A stretch of DNA of 64,000 bases, taken from positions 186,001 to 250,000 of the forward strand of contig NZ_QZFU01000012.1 in the NCBI RefSeq assembly GCF_003598715.1. Direction: 5' to 3'. Shown in pieces: positions 28,594 through 37,185 of this stretch; position 1 is the first letter of the stretch, and each line of letters starts with the position of its first letter. The DNA comes from Nocardia panacis (GTDB taxonomy: Bacteria > Actinomycetota > Actinomycetes > Mycobacteriales > Mycobacteriaceae). The position numbers and the translations under genes are program-made. The notes under the pieces were generated by a model. The model ran no database searches. It was not told the origin of the DNA and saw only the letters and a list, made by a program, of their open reading frames with translations.

Positions 28594-29331
28594 TCAGAGG
28601 AATAGTGTCAGCGCGACGGCGCCGAGGCAGACCGCGATCACCACCGCGAAGGCCACGACATCGCGCGGACCGGGCGCGGTGGGATGGGCGGTCAATTGCC
28701 CGGTTCCGCCCCTGGCGGTGATGGCCTCGCCCAATTCGCCCGCCCGCCTGGTGGATACCGCCATGGCAGCCGTAAGGATGTCGACCAGCGGATTCTCGGT
28801 CGCGCGCTGGAGCAGGCGATCCTTGGGACGCAGCTTGCGGGCCGCGCGCAGCACCCGCATCTCCTCGATGAGCAGCGGCAGCCCGCGCAGCGTCAGCGCG
28901 ATCACCACCGCCCACTCGTCCACCGGCAGTCGCACTTTGCGCAGCGGTGCGCCGAGTGTGGCCAGCGCGGGCGCGATCTCGCCCATCGGAGTGGTCCACG
29001 CCACCAGCAACGAGGCAGCGATCAGACTCAGCCCGAGAAACATCACCTGGGCGTAGCGGAGCACGGCGTCGATACCGACCGGGGCGTTGATCAGCGCACC
29101 CAGCAGCAGCATCCCCCAGAACCAGATGGGCAGCCGAGGCAGCGCACCCAACGGCACCCTGGCGAAAACGCCGACCGCGATGAGGAATCCGACCAGCACC
29201 CCGAGCACCGGCCAGGTGGGCAGGAACATCACCAGCAGACTGATCAGGAAGACGGAGAGCATCTTGGTGCCCGCCCACAACCGATGCACCGGACCCGCGG
29301 TCGGGACCTCGCGCAGCAATACGGTGGTCAT
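28594..29331 (-). CDS. ECF transporter T component (EcfT)
   Basis: Membrane protein of 245 residues with about five to six hydrophobic helices (MLSVFLISLLVMFLPTWPVL, LIAASLLVAWTT, VVAFAVVIAVCLGAVAL). The Ala-Arg-rich coupling segments VLRAARKLRP and STRRAGELGEAITARGG are the hallmark that lets EcfT engage the two ATPases. Its ATG overlaps the stop of the upstream ATPase gene by 4 bases. Similar pairing occurs at Rv2325c-Rv2326c in M. tuberculosis. The transported vitamin or metal is unknown. Confidence 0.88.
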   Translation of the reverse strand: MTTVLLREVPTAGPVHRLWAGTKMLSVFLISLLVMFLPTWPVLGVLVGFLIAVGVFARVPLGALPRLPIWFWGMLLLGALINAPVGIDAVLRYAQVMFLGLSLIAASLLVAWTTPMGEIAPALATLGAPLRKVRLPVDEWAVVIALTLRGLPLLIEEMRVLRAARKLRPKDRLLQRATENPLVDILTAAMAVSTRRAGELGEAITARGGTGQLTAHPTAPGPRDVVAFAVVIAVCLGAVALTLFL

Positions 29332-31439
29332 CGCCTGCCTCCCTGCTCGAACCGCAGGGTGCCATCCGCCAGCGGCATTCTGGGCGAATCCGCCTGGCGC
29401 ACGGAACCTTTCGCGGGTTCGCGCGCCGGCTCGCTCTCCAGGATGCGGCCGTCGCGCAGATGCACCGTGCGATCGCACAGCGCCGCCATATCCGCGACAT
29501 CGTGCGAGATGACGATCAGCGTCAACCCCGAATCCCGCAGTCGCGCCAGCAGTTCCACGATATCGGCGCGGCCCTCCGGATCCAGTCCGGCCAAGGGTTC
29601 GTCCAGCACCACCACCGGTGCGTGACTGGCGACGATGGCGGCCAGCACCACCCGCTTGGCCTGTCCGCCGCTGAGTTCCTCGATCGAATGCGCGGCCAGC
29701 GCACGCGCCAACCCCACCGCGTCCAGCGCCCGACCGACCGCGCCGGAGCCGGTGGCGCGGCCACCCCAGTCGGCGATCTCCGCGCCGACGGTCTCCTTCT
29801 GCAATTGCAGCCGCGAATGCTGGAACGCCAACTCGACCCGGCCCAACTGCCGGGCCACCGGTTTGCCGCCGAGTTCGCAGCGGCCGGAACTGGGTTCGAT
29901 GAGTCCGGCGATGATCCAGGCCAGGGTGGATTTGCCGGAACCATTGCCGCCGACCACCAGCAGTGCCTCGCCGCGCCGCACTGTCAGTTCGACGCCGTGC
30001 AGTGCGGGAGCCTCCCACGGGGTGCCGCGGTTGTAGGTGTGACGGACATCGCGCAGTTCGAGAATCGGCGCGCCCATCGGCCTGCGCCGGGGATCGCGCA
30101 CCGGATGCGGCCAGGCGGGCAGCCGACCCACCGTGCGGCCCTCGGCCAGGTGCACCACCCGGTCGGCGGCCGCGGCATCGGCCTCGTGGTGGGTCACCAG
30201 CACCACCGCCATCTCGTGGCGCGCGGGCAGCCCGGCCAGCAGCGCCACCAGGTCGCGGCGGCCCTCCGGATCGATCATGGAGGTGGCCTCGTCGGCGATG
30301 AGCAGGGCGGGTCGCCGGGCCAGCGCGGCGGCCACCGCGAGTCGCTGCTGCTGACCGCCGGAGAGGGTGGCCGTCTCCTTCTCGCCCATACCGTCCAGGC
30401 CGACCTCGCGCAGCAGCCCGGACACGTCGACCTCGGCCGCGAGGTCGGCGGGCAGACCCCAGACGACATCGTCGGCGACCAGCACGCCCAGGGTCTGGCT
30501 CTCCGGGCGTTGCAACACCATGGCGGTGCCGCGGAGGTGGCCGAGTCCGGCCGAACCGGGGCGCTCGACCGCGCCGCTCGTGGGCGGCAGTCCGGCCAGC
30601 AGCCGGGTGAGCGTCGATTTGCCGGAGCCGTTGTGGCCGACCACCGCGACGAACTCGCCGACCCGCACGGTCAGGTCGATATCGCGCAGCGCGTCGGCGC
30701 GCGCACCCGGATAGCGAAAACCCGCGCCGCGCAAGGTGACCGGCAGCGGGGCGATCGGACGGTCGTCGTGCGGGGCGGCCAGCCTATCGGCCCCCGGCAG
30801 CCACTTCAGCCGATCCAGCACCGAGCCGAGCACGTACCAGGAGAAACAGGCCGTGGCCAGCACGCCGAGCAGCACGCCGCCGCCGATATAGAGCCACCAC
30901 CAGTGCAGCACCGCATCGGTGCCGTGCGCGACGGCTCGGCCGATCGGTGCCAGATGCTGCTGTTTTGCCGCCAACTCCTGGATGCCACGCGAGGCATTGC
31001 GAATGTTGTCGAACAGCAGCGCCCTGGCCCGCGACATGACCAGCAGGCCGCCCACCGCGTAACCGGCCCAGAACAGCCCGACGAATACCGAGATCCCGAG
31101 CACCCCGACCAACCCGCCGCGTTTGCGCTTGACGATGCCGACCACCCCGGCGACGCTGGCCGAGGCCACGATGCCGGTGGCGGTGGCCATACCCGCCGCG
31201 ACGAAGGCCACCAGGGTGGCCGCGATGGTGGTGGTGATCAGCGCGCGCAGTCGGTGCCGGAAGGCCAGCAGACCCAGCGGCACCGCCGCGACCAGGTTCA
31301 GCCCGGCGGCGATGGGGATCACCGCGCCGAGGGTCACCAGCCCGACCGTGACGCCGCCGAGGACGGCGGCCGTGGCCAATTCGATCGGGCGCAGCGGTCC
31401 GTGCTCGATCGATGGGGCGGTCGCGGGCGGTGCACTCAC
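29328..31439 (-). CDS. Fused ECF transporter: membrane domain plus two ATPases
   Basis: Single chain of 703 residues. The first 220 residues form several transmembrane helices (LATAAVLGGVTVGLVTLGAV and others), possibly an S-like or DUF2232-like domain. ATPase 1 has GHNGSGKST, LSGGQQQRLAVA and LLIADEATS. ATPase 2 has GGNGSGKST, LSGGQAKRVVLAA and VVVLDEPLAG. Thus EcfA1 and EcfA2 are fused behind a membrane module, as in Rv2326c-type proteins. GTG at 31439 is chosen; ATG at 31472 is possible, and the longer frame to 31613 would overlap the neighbouring gene. Confidence 0.85.
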   Translation of the reverse strand: MSAPPATAPSIEHGPLRPIELATAAVLGGVTVGLVTLGAVIPIAAGLNLVAAVPLGLLAFRHRLRALITTTIAATLVAFVAAGMATATGIVASASVAGVVGIVKRKRGGLVGVLGISVFVGLFWAGYAVGGLLVMSRARALLFDNIRNASRGIQELAAKQQHLAPIGRAVAHGTDAVLHWWWLYIGGGVLLGVLATACFSWYVLGSVLDRLKWLPGADRLAAPHDDRPIAPLPVTLRGAGFRYPGARADALRDIDLTVRVGEFVAVVGHNGSGKSTLTRLLAGLPPTSGAVERPGSAGLGHLRGTAMVLQRPESQTLGVLVADDVVWGLPADLAAEVDVSGLLREVGLDGMGEKETATLSGGQQQRLAVAAALARRPALLIADEATSMIDPEGRRDLVALLAGLPARHEMAVVLVTHHEADAAAADRVVHLAEGRTVGRLPAWPHPVRDPRRRPMGAPILELRDVRHTYNRGTPWEAPALHGVELTVRRGEALLVVGGNGSGKSTLAWIIAGLIEPSSGRCELGGKPVARQLGRVELAFQHSRLQLQKETVGAEIADWGGRATGSGAVGRALDAVGLARALAAHSIEELSGGQAKRVVLAAIVASHAPVVVLDEPLAGLDPEGRADIVELLARLRDSGLTLIVISHDVADMAALCDRTVHLRDGRILESEPAREPAKGSVRQADSPRMPLADGTLRFEQGGRR

Positions 31440-31495
31440 GCCCCAAGTCTGCCGGCTCGCCCGCTCGGGCATCGCAGCGTCGATCCGCGGGTTCG

Positions 31496-32953
31496 TCAGG
31501 CGGCGGGTGTCACGGTGAAATCGGCGGGGTTCAGATGTCTGGTGCGGCGGCGGTAGGCGGTCTGCGAACCGGGCCAGTTGTTGGTGACCAATCCGGCGGC
31601 ATTGCGGTACCAACTGGTGCAGAAGGTGAATGGTGAGCGCTCGATCCGTCGCTGCAGCGCGGTATTGAAATCCCGTTCCGGATCCGCGCGCACCTCGAGG
31701 CAGTGACCGGGATGGTCGGCGAGCAGTTGGACGGCCTGGCGGATATAGCGGGCCTGCGATTCGATCATGTAGATGATCGATCCGGAGGCGAGATTGGTAT
31801 TCGGGCCGTAGAGCAGGAACAGATTCGGGAACTCGGGCACCGTGATGCCGAGATGGGCGTGCGCGCCGTCGCGCCAGACCTCGGTGAGCTCGCGGCCGTC
31901 GCGTCCGTGAATGTCCATGGGCCAGAGGAATTCGGTGCTCTTGAAGCCGGTGCCGTAGATGAGGACGTCGGCCGGATGGGTGACGCCGTCGGCGGTGCGC
32001 ACGCCATCGGGACGGATCTCGATGATCGGCGCGGTCTGCACCGCGACATTCGGCTGAGTGAGCGCCGGGAAATACTCATTGGAGAACAGGACGCGCTTGC
32101 AGCCGACCGGATAGTCGGGCGTGAGTTTGGCACGCAATTCGGCATCGGGCACCTGCCTGCGCAGCTGCCTGCGCCCGAGTTGCGCGACAACGCGCGCGAT
32201 CACCGGGAGTTCCACCAGCCCCAGCGAGAGGAATTCGGTCAGCGCGAACCAGCCGAACCGCTCCACCAGCAGCGCACCGGGCACCTTGGCGAAGAGGCGG
32301 TGCTGGATGGGGCTGTATTCGGTGTCGAATTTGGGGACCACCCAGGCCGGTGTGCGCTGGAACAGCGTCAGATGCTCGACTCGCGGTTGGATCTCGGGAA
32401 TGTATTGGATGGCGCTCGCCCCGGTGCCGATGCAGGCCACCCGTTTGCCGGTGAGGTCGACATCGTGTCGCCACCGCGCGGAGTGGAAGGCAGGCCCGGC
32501 GAAGGTATCCAGGCCGGGGATTTCGGGTATGCGGGGGCGGGCCAATTGGCCGACGGCGCAGATGAGGACATCGGCGGTGCGCACCGTGCCGTCGGCGGTG
32601 CGCACCCGCCAGCGACCCGCGTCGAATTCGGCCGCGGTGACCTCCGCGCCGAAGACGATCCGTTCGCCGAGTCCGTGCCGCTCGCTCACCTCGCGCAAAT
32701 AGGCGTGGATCGCCTCGCGCCCCGAATAGCGCTGCGGCCAATCGGGTTTCGGCTCGTAGGAGTAGGAGTACAGCGGGGAGGGCACATCGCATGCCGCACC
32801 GGGATAGCTGTTGTCGCGCCACACGCCGCCGAGATCGGCGGCCCGCTCCAGAATGGTGATCTCGGTGAAACCGCCGCGCCGCAATTCGATTGCCGCGCCG
32901 ATACCGCCGAAACCAGCGCCGATCACCAGGATTGTGGGATGCCTGCCGGACAT
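31496..32953 (-). CDS. Baeyer-Villiger-type flavin monooxygenase
   Basis: NADPH/FAD monooxygenase of 485 residues. It has an FAD motif VIGAGFGGIGAAIEL, an NADPH motif ACIGTGASAIQ, and the fingerprint FxGxxxHxxxW read as FAGPAFHSARW. GTGFKSTEFLWPM and NLFLLYGPNTNLASGS are also family-typical. These enzymes insert oxygen into ketones to give esters or lactones. ATG at 32953 has AGGAG upstream. It is divergent from an AraC regulator, an arrangement like virS-mymA of M. tuberculosis, where MymA is a related monooxygenase; orthology is not claimed. Confidence 0.9.
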   Translation of the reverse strand: MSGRHPTILVIGAGFGGIGAAIELRRGGFTEITILERAADLGGVWRDNSYPGAACDVPSPLYSYSYEPKPDWPQRYSGREAIHAYLREVSERHGLGERIVFGAEVTAAEFDAGRWRVRTADGTVRTADVLICAVGQLARPRIPEIPGLDTFAGPAFHSARWRHDVDLTGKRVACIGTGASAIQYIPEIQPRVEHLTLFQRTPAWVVPKFDTEYSPIQHRLFAKVPGALLVERFGWFALTEFLSLGLVELPVIARVVAQLGRRQLRRQVPDAELRAKLTPDYPVGCKRVLFSNEYFPALTQPNVAVQTAPIIEIRPDGVRTADGVTHPADVLIYGTGFKSTEFLWPMDIHGRDGRELTEVWRDGAHAHLGITVPEFPNLFLLYGPNTNLASGSIIYMIESQARYIRQAVQLLADHPGHCLEVRADPERDFNTALQRRIERSPFTFCTSWYRNAAGLVTNNWPGSQTAYRRRTRHLNPADFTVTPAA

Positions 32954-33036
32954 GTGGCGCTCCTCACGCTGGGTGCCTGTCTCCACTCTAGGTGGGCGGC
33001 CACCGGCCGATCGAGATATTCGGCCATAATGGCGGC

Positions 33037-34104
33037 GTGGTCCGATCCGGTGAGTCGGCGCGGGTACTCGATCCCGGCATTCGCGACTGGAATTTCGCCC
33101 GCGGCGTCGCGAGTGTGGCGCTGATGGTCGGCTATGCCGCCGAATGCGGGGTGCCCTCGGGCGTTCTGCTGGCCGGGACGAACCTCGACGAGGACCGCCT
33201 GCGCGACCCGGATGCCCAAATCGACGCGTCCACCGAATTGGCGGTGATCCGCAACCTGGTCGGCGCGCTCGGCGATCGACCCGCCCTCGGCATCGAGGTC
33301 GGCCGCCGCTACGGCATCACCACCTTCGGTATCTTCGGCTTCGCCTGCGTCAGCAGTCCGACCCTCGGCGAAGCGATCACTTTCGCGCTGCGCTATCTGG
33401 AGCTGAGCTTCACCTTCTGCCTGCCCGTCGCGCGGTGGCGCACCGGCGAATTCGTGGCCGAGATCCACGACGAACTGATCCCGGCCGATGTGCGAACCTT
33501 CCTGGTCGAACGGGATGTCACCGCCATGCACCGGGTCATGAGCGATCTGATCGGCCGTCCCCTGGCGCTCACCACCGCCGAATTCCGTTTCCCGGAACCG
33601 GATTACGCCGATCGCCTGGCGGATGTGCTGCACGTGCGCCCATCCTTCGCTCAGCCGCGCAATATGTTCGCCATCGATCCCGTCGAGCTGGACCGTCCGC
33701 TGCCCCAAGCCAATGCGCAGACCTGGACCATGTGCCTGAATCAATGCCGGGAGCTGGTGCACCGCAGGCGCGCCCGCACGGGTATCGCAGCCGAGGTGCG
33801 CGAACTGCTCGTTCCCGGAATTGACGGATTCGCCGCCCCACCCGGAATCGACAGTGTCGCAAGGCAGCTCAATATGAGCACCCGAACACTGCGCCGTCGA
33901 CTCGACAGCGCAGGCACCGGCTACCGCGCCCTGCTGGACGAGGTGCGACGCGCGCTGGCGGAGGAAATGCTCACCGCCACACCGCTTTCGGTCAGCGATG
34001 TGGCGATCCGGCTCGGCTACGCGGAATCATCCACCTTCATCTACGCCTTCCGTCGCTGGACCGGACTCACCCCCGCCGCGTTCCGGCGCAGACGCGCTCG
34101 CTAG
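33037..34104 (+). CDS. AraC-family transcriptional regulator
   Basis: Regulator of 355 residues with an N-terminal arabinose-binding-like domain (PF12625 type; YAAECGVPSGVLLAGTNL, GIFGFACVSSPTLGEAI) and a C-terminal AraC double helix-turn-helix (VARQLNMSTRTLRRRLDSAG, VSDVAIRLGYAESSTFIYAF, TGLTPAAFRRRR). GTG at 33037 is chosen; 15 extra upstream codons would reach into the 83-base divergent promoter. It likely controls the adjacent monooxygenase and itself. Confidence 0.9.
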   Translation: MVRSGESARVLDPGIRDWNFARGVASVALMVGYAAECGVPSGVLLAGTNLDEDRLRDPDAQIDASTELAVIRNLVGALGDRPALGIEVGRRYGITTFGIFGFACVSSPTLGEAITFALRYLELSFTFCLPVARWRTGEFVAEIHDELIPADVRTFLVERDVTAMHRVMSDLIGRPLALTTAEFRFPEPDYADRLADVLHVRPSFAQPRNMFAIDPVELDRPLPQANAQTWTMCLNQCRELVHRRRARTGIAAEVRELLVPGIDGFAAPPGIDSVARQLNMSTRTLRRRLDSAGTGYRALLDEVRRALAEEMLTATPLSVSDVAIRLGYAESSTFIYAFRRWTGLTPAAFRRRRAR

Positions 34105-34122
34105 GTGTACCTCCGGCTGCGC

Positions 34123-34905
34123 CTACTGGGCGTGTCCGCAGTGGCCCGACATGGGGACGGTTCGGAAATGCGTTGTCAGGGCGCGATTCTCGCCGATGAG
34201 GTGCAGGGCGACGGCCGGGTCCGGCGCGTAGTCCATGACGTGGTGGGGCAACTCCAGTTCCCAGACTCCGCCCAGGACGGTAGCGGTGCTCGGCGCGATC
34301 AGCAGCGGTCGACCGGCGAAGGTGGTGGTGGCGGGGGAGTGGGCGTGCCCGGTCAGCACCGCGAGGATGCGGTCGTCGGCGGCGACCACTTCGGCGAGCC
34401 GATCCGGTTCGGCGAGCGCGATCTCGTCCACGATCGGACTGAACAGGTGCGCGGGCGGATGATGCAGCGCCATCAGGATGCGGTGATCGGCCGGAGTCTC
34501 GGCCAGGACGGCGCGTAGCCAGCGGTAGGTGTCCGCGCCGAGCGCGCCGCCCGCCTCGCCCGGAATGCTGGAATCCAGCGCGATGACCGTCAGATCACCG
34601 ACGCGGTGCAGTCGATTGATCGGGCCGGACGCGGCCGGGACGCCGAGCAGTGCGGTGCGGAAGGCGACGCGATCGTCGTGATTGCCGGGGATGGTCAGCA
34701 CCGGGATATCGACCGCGAAGACGGCGCGCGCCTGCTCGTACTGTTCGGGTTTGCCCGAATCGGTGATATCTCCGGTCGCCAGGATGAGATCCGGGGCGCG
34801 GCGCAGGCCGGTGAGGAAGTCGAAGACGCGTCGGGCGCGTTCGGCGTTGCGGTCGCCGAGATCGAAATGGGTGTCGCTGACCTGAGCCACCAGGATCATC
34901 GGCAT
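34123..34905 (-). CDS. Calcineurin-like phosphodiesterase (CpdA/Rv0805 type)
   Basis: Metallophosphoesterase of 260 residues with a full dinuclear metal site: VSDTHFD, ATGDITDSG, PGNHDDR, ALHHPP and LTGHAHSP. Length and motifs match class III cyclic nucleotide phosphodiesterases such as Rv0805, so cAMP hydrolysis is likely but not proven. Notably, a class III adenylate cyclase lies 2.3 kb downstream at 37184. It converges on the AraC gene. Confidence 0.88.
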   Translation of the reverse strand: MPMILVAQVSDTHFDLGDRNAERARRVFDFLTGLRRAPDLILATGDITDSGKPEQYEQARAVFAVDIPVLTIPGNHDDRVAFRTALLGVPAASGPINRLHRVGDLTVIALDSSIPGEAGGALGADTYRWLRAVLAETPADHRILMALHHPPAHLFSPIVDEIALAEPDRLAEVVAADDRILAVLTGHAHSPATTTFAGRPLLIAPSTATVLGGVWELELPHHVMDYAPDPAVALHLIGENRALTTHFRTVPMSGHCGHAQ

Positions 34906-35056
34906 TCGCTTTCTCTGGGGGATCGCTCCATTGCGTCAGAGGGTGCCGCAGCGGTTTCCGACACCGATTAAGCCTAGATGACCAGCGCGTTCTCGTCGTC
35001 ATGACGCCCGACACCGGGTGAAATCCCTTGGCGGCGCTGTGATTGCGGGCACATCC

Positions 35057-35491
35057 TCAGTCCTGCGGTTCGGCGACCTCGGCCAGCGTCGCGAGCGCGC
35101 GCAGGAAGACGGTGCGGTCGGCGGCGGGCAGGTGGGCCAGCAGGTGCCGTTCCTGCTCCTGGATCTCGCGCTGGGCGTGGTCGCGTGCGGATCGACCCTC
35201 TGGGGTGAGGGAGATCAGGTTGCGGCGGCGGTCGGCGGGATCGGGTTCACGTCGGATGTAGCCGCGCCGCTGCAGGTCGTCGAGGACGGCGATGATCCTG
35301 GTCTTGTCCGCGTGGGCGGCCTTGGCCAGTTTCGCCTGGGTATAGACCGGTTCGCTGTCGAGTCGCAGCAGGACGGCGTACCCCCACATCGGCAGGTCGT
35401 GCCGTTCGAGCACCGGGGTTTCCACCGCGAGCAGTGCGCGCAGCAGCGGCACCAGCATCGCGGCGAGATCGGGGCGGGTCGCATCGGCCAT
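35057..35491 (-). CDS. MarR-family transcriptional regulator
   Basis: Winged-helix regulator of 144 residues: VLLRLDSEPVYTQAKLAKA, the recognition helix AHADKTRIIAVLDDLQRRGY, and wing RREPDPADRRRNLISLTPEG. It is divergent from the TIGR03086 gene with a 52-base gap. A long inverted repeat at 35525-35545 is its probable operator. Confidence 0.92.
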   Translation of the reverse strand: MADATRPDLAAMLVPLLRALLAVETPVLERHDLPMWGYAVLLRLDSEPVYTQAKLAKAAHADKTRIIAVLDDLQRRGYIRREPDPADRRRNLISLTPEGRSARDHAQREIQEQERHLLAHLPAADRTVFLRALATLAEVAEPQD

Positions 35492-35524
35492 GGATCGAAA
35501 ATACTGCTTGGGAAATTAGTATGT

Positions 35525-35545
35525 ATGCGCTTACGATAAGCGCAT
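35525..35545. promoter_or_regulatory. Palindromic operator overlapping a start codon
   Basis: ATGCGCTTA and TAAGCGCAT, separated by CGA, form a perfect 9-bp inverted repeat ending on the ATG of the gene at 35544. It lies in the MarR divergent promoter. A TAGTAT-like -10 at 35517-35522 precedes it, so the transcript of the divergent gene may have little or no leader. Confidence 0.7.
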
Positions 35546-36152
35546 GAGTACAGTTTCGGAACTTGTCGCCCTGCATGAGCGGGCCTTGCGTTTGACCACC
35601 GACCTCGTCGCCGGTATCGCCGCCGACCAGCTGGACAACGAAACCCCTTGCGCCAAATGGGATCTGCGCGCCCTGCTGACGCATATGACCATCCAGAACC
35701 ATGGCTTCGCCGAAGCCGCGCTCGGGCGCGGCAACGATCTCGCACTGTGGGAGACCCGCGAACTCGCCGATCCCGTCGCCGAATATCTCACCGCCTCGGC
35801 CGAACTGTCGGCCGCCTTCGCCGCCCCCGATCTGGCCGAACGTGAGCTGGTCTTGCTCGAAATGCGCACCGACGGTGGTTTTCCGCCCGAACTCGCGGTG
35901 CGCTTCCAGATCGTCGACTGTGTGGTGCACGCCTGGGATGTGGCGCGCGCGATCGGTGCGTCGGTATCGCTGGACGACGATCCCGAACTCGCGGCCGAAT
36001 CGCGGCGCATCGCCGAATTCGTGCCCGGCGGCGAGATCCGTCTGACGGAGAACGCGCCCTTCGGACCCATGCTCGAGGTCCCCGAGGGCGCAGGCACCCT
36101 GGATCGGATTCTACTGCTGCTGGGGCGCGATCCGCAGTGGGCGCACGCCTGA
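35544..36152 (+). CDS. TIGR03086/DinB-like (maleylpyruvate isomerase fold) protein
   Basis: Protein of 202 residues of the TIGR03086 family, with the mycothiol-dependent maleylpyruvate isomerase N-terminal fold: LHERALRLTTDLVAGIA, TPCAKWDLRALLTHM (metal-binding His), VDCVVHAWDVARAIG. Many members are thiol-dependent or metal-binding proteins of unknown substrate. No ribosome site is visible before the ATG, and the MarR operator overlaps it, so it is probably repressed by the neighbouring MarR protein. Confidence 0.85.
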   Translation: MSTVSELVALHERALRLTTDLVAGIAADQLDNETPCAKWDLRALLTHMTIQNHGFAEAALGRGNDLALWETRELADPVAEYLTASAELSAAFAAPDLAERELVLLEMRTDGGFPPELAVRFQIVDCVVHAWDVARAIGASVSLDDDPELAAESRRIAEFVPGGEIRLTENAPFGPMLEVPEGAGTLDRILLLLGRDPQWAHA

Positions 36153-36203
36153 CAGGCCCGCGACTCCAAGGGGAGCCTCGCGGAATCAACCTGTCGCGGA
36201 ACG

Positions 36204-36974
36204 CTATTGAGCGTTCAGCGCCGTCCGCGCGCGGTCGAGGATCGCGGTGGATTCGGCGGAGTCGATGCCGACGGGGCTCCAGAAATCAGCTCCCGGAACG
36301 GCTTCCAACCGCAACTCCGGCGGTGTGCGCCACGACGCGTCGAGACCGAGGCGCCAGGAATGCAGGTGGGTGCGGGGATGGACGGCCGATCGATCGAAAA
36401 GGGGATCGCCGAGGATCGGATGCCCGATCCAGGCGAGGTGCACCCGAATCTGGTGTCGACGACCGGTGATCGGGCGCAAGGCCAGCACGGTGCGGGTGTC
36501 GGTGCGCAGCACGGTCGTGAATTCGGTGACGGACGGATAGTTCTTGCCGTCCAACAGATCCGCGGCCGCGACGAACCAGCGCCCGCCCTCGACCCGAATG
36601 CTCTCGCGCGGCGCGGCGATGCGCACCCGGTTCTTGCGGCCGACTCTCAACGGCAGGTCGATCACACCGCGATCCGGCAGTCCGGTGGACTCGACCACCG
36701 CCAAATAGCCCTTCGCGGCGGTCTGCTTGTTGAACTGCCTGGTGAGTTGGCCGTGCGCGGGAAGTTCCTTGGCCAGCAGCACCAAGCCGGAGGTGACCTT
36801 ATCGATCCGATGCACCGGGTACAGCGTCTCGCCCGCGGCGGCGGCCAACTCGACGATGTCGGTGTCGTGCCGTTCACCCGTGACCGCGATACCGGCGGGT
36901 TTGTTCAAGGCCAGGATCGCCGCGTCCTCGACGAGTAGGCAACGCTCGCGCAGTCGCGGCCAGTCCATCTCCAT
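36204..36974 (-). CDS. RluA-family pseudouridine synthase
   Basis: Enzyme of 256 residues converting uridine to pseudouridine in rRNA or tRNA. It shows LALNKPAGIAVTGERH, the catalytic Asp in YPVHRIDKVTSGLVLLAK, and the RluA-specific LRPITGRRHQIRVHLAWIGHPILGDPL. There is no N-terminal S4 domain. The target position is not predictable. Its upstream side carries three tandem 66-bp repeats. Confidence 0.9.
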   Translation of the reverse strand: MEMDWPRLRERCLLVEDAAILALNKPAGIAVTGERHDTDIVELAAAAGETLYPVHRIDKVTSGLVLLAKELPAHGQLTRQFNKQTAAKGYLAVVESTGLPDRGVIDLPLRVGRKNRVRIAAPRESIRVEGGRWFVAAADLLDGKNYPSVTEFTTVLRTDTRTVLALRPITGRRHQIRVHLAWIGHPILGDPLFDRSAVHPRTHLHSWRLGLDASWRTPPELRLEAVPGADFWSPVGIDSAESTAILDRARTALNAQ

Positions 36975-36987
36975 TCGGCCGAGCTTA

Positions 36988-37185
36988 GGCGTACCTCCGC
37001 CTTCGCTGCGGCCATGCGCGGGTCTATGGACGGCTTCGCCGGCAGTGTTCGTTGGCGTACCTCCGCCTTCGCTGCGGCCATGCGCGGGTCTATGGACGGC
37101 TTCGCCGGCAGTGTTCGTTGGCGTACCTCCGCCTTCGCTGCGGCCATGCGCAGGTCTATGGACGACTTCGTCGGCAGCGCCAACT
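36988..37185. repeat. Three tandem 66-bp repeats
   Basis: Units begin at 36988, 37054 and 37120 with GGCGTACCTCCGCCTTCGCT; the first two are nearly identical and the third diverges at its 3' end. The unit length is 22 codons, so frames stay open through it on both strands and create spurious ORFs. The leading motif also occurs singly after other genes (34103, 52995; weaker at 25950). Confidence 0.9.

Noticed and set aside
29460..31556. A plus-strand 698-codon frame opposite the ECF ATPase gene
   Set aside because: The opposite strand encodes two complete ABC cassettes; this frame is His/Gln/Arg-rich with no domain.
36905..37183. A 92-codon minus-strand ORF made of 22-residue repeats
   Set aside because: It follows from the 66-bp DNA repeats, overlaps the RluA start, and has no ribosome site; treated as repeat DNA.
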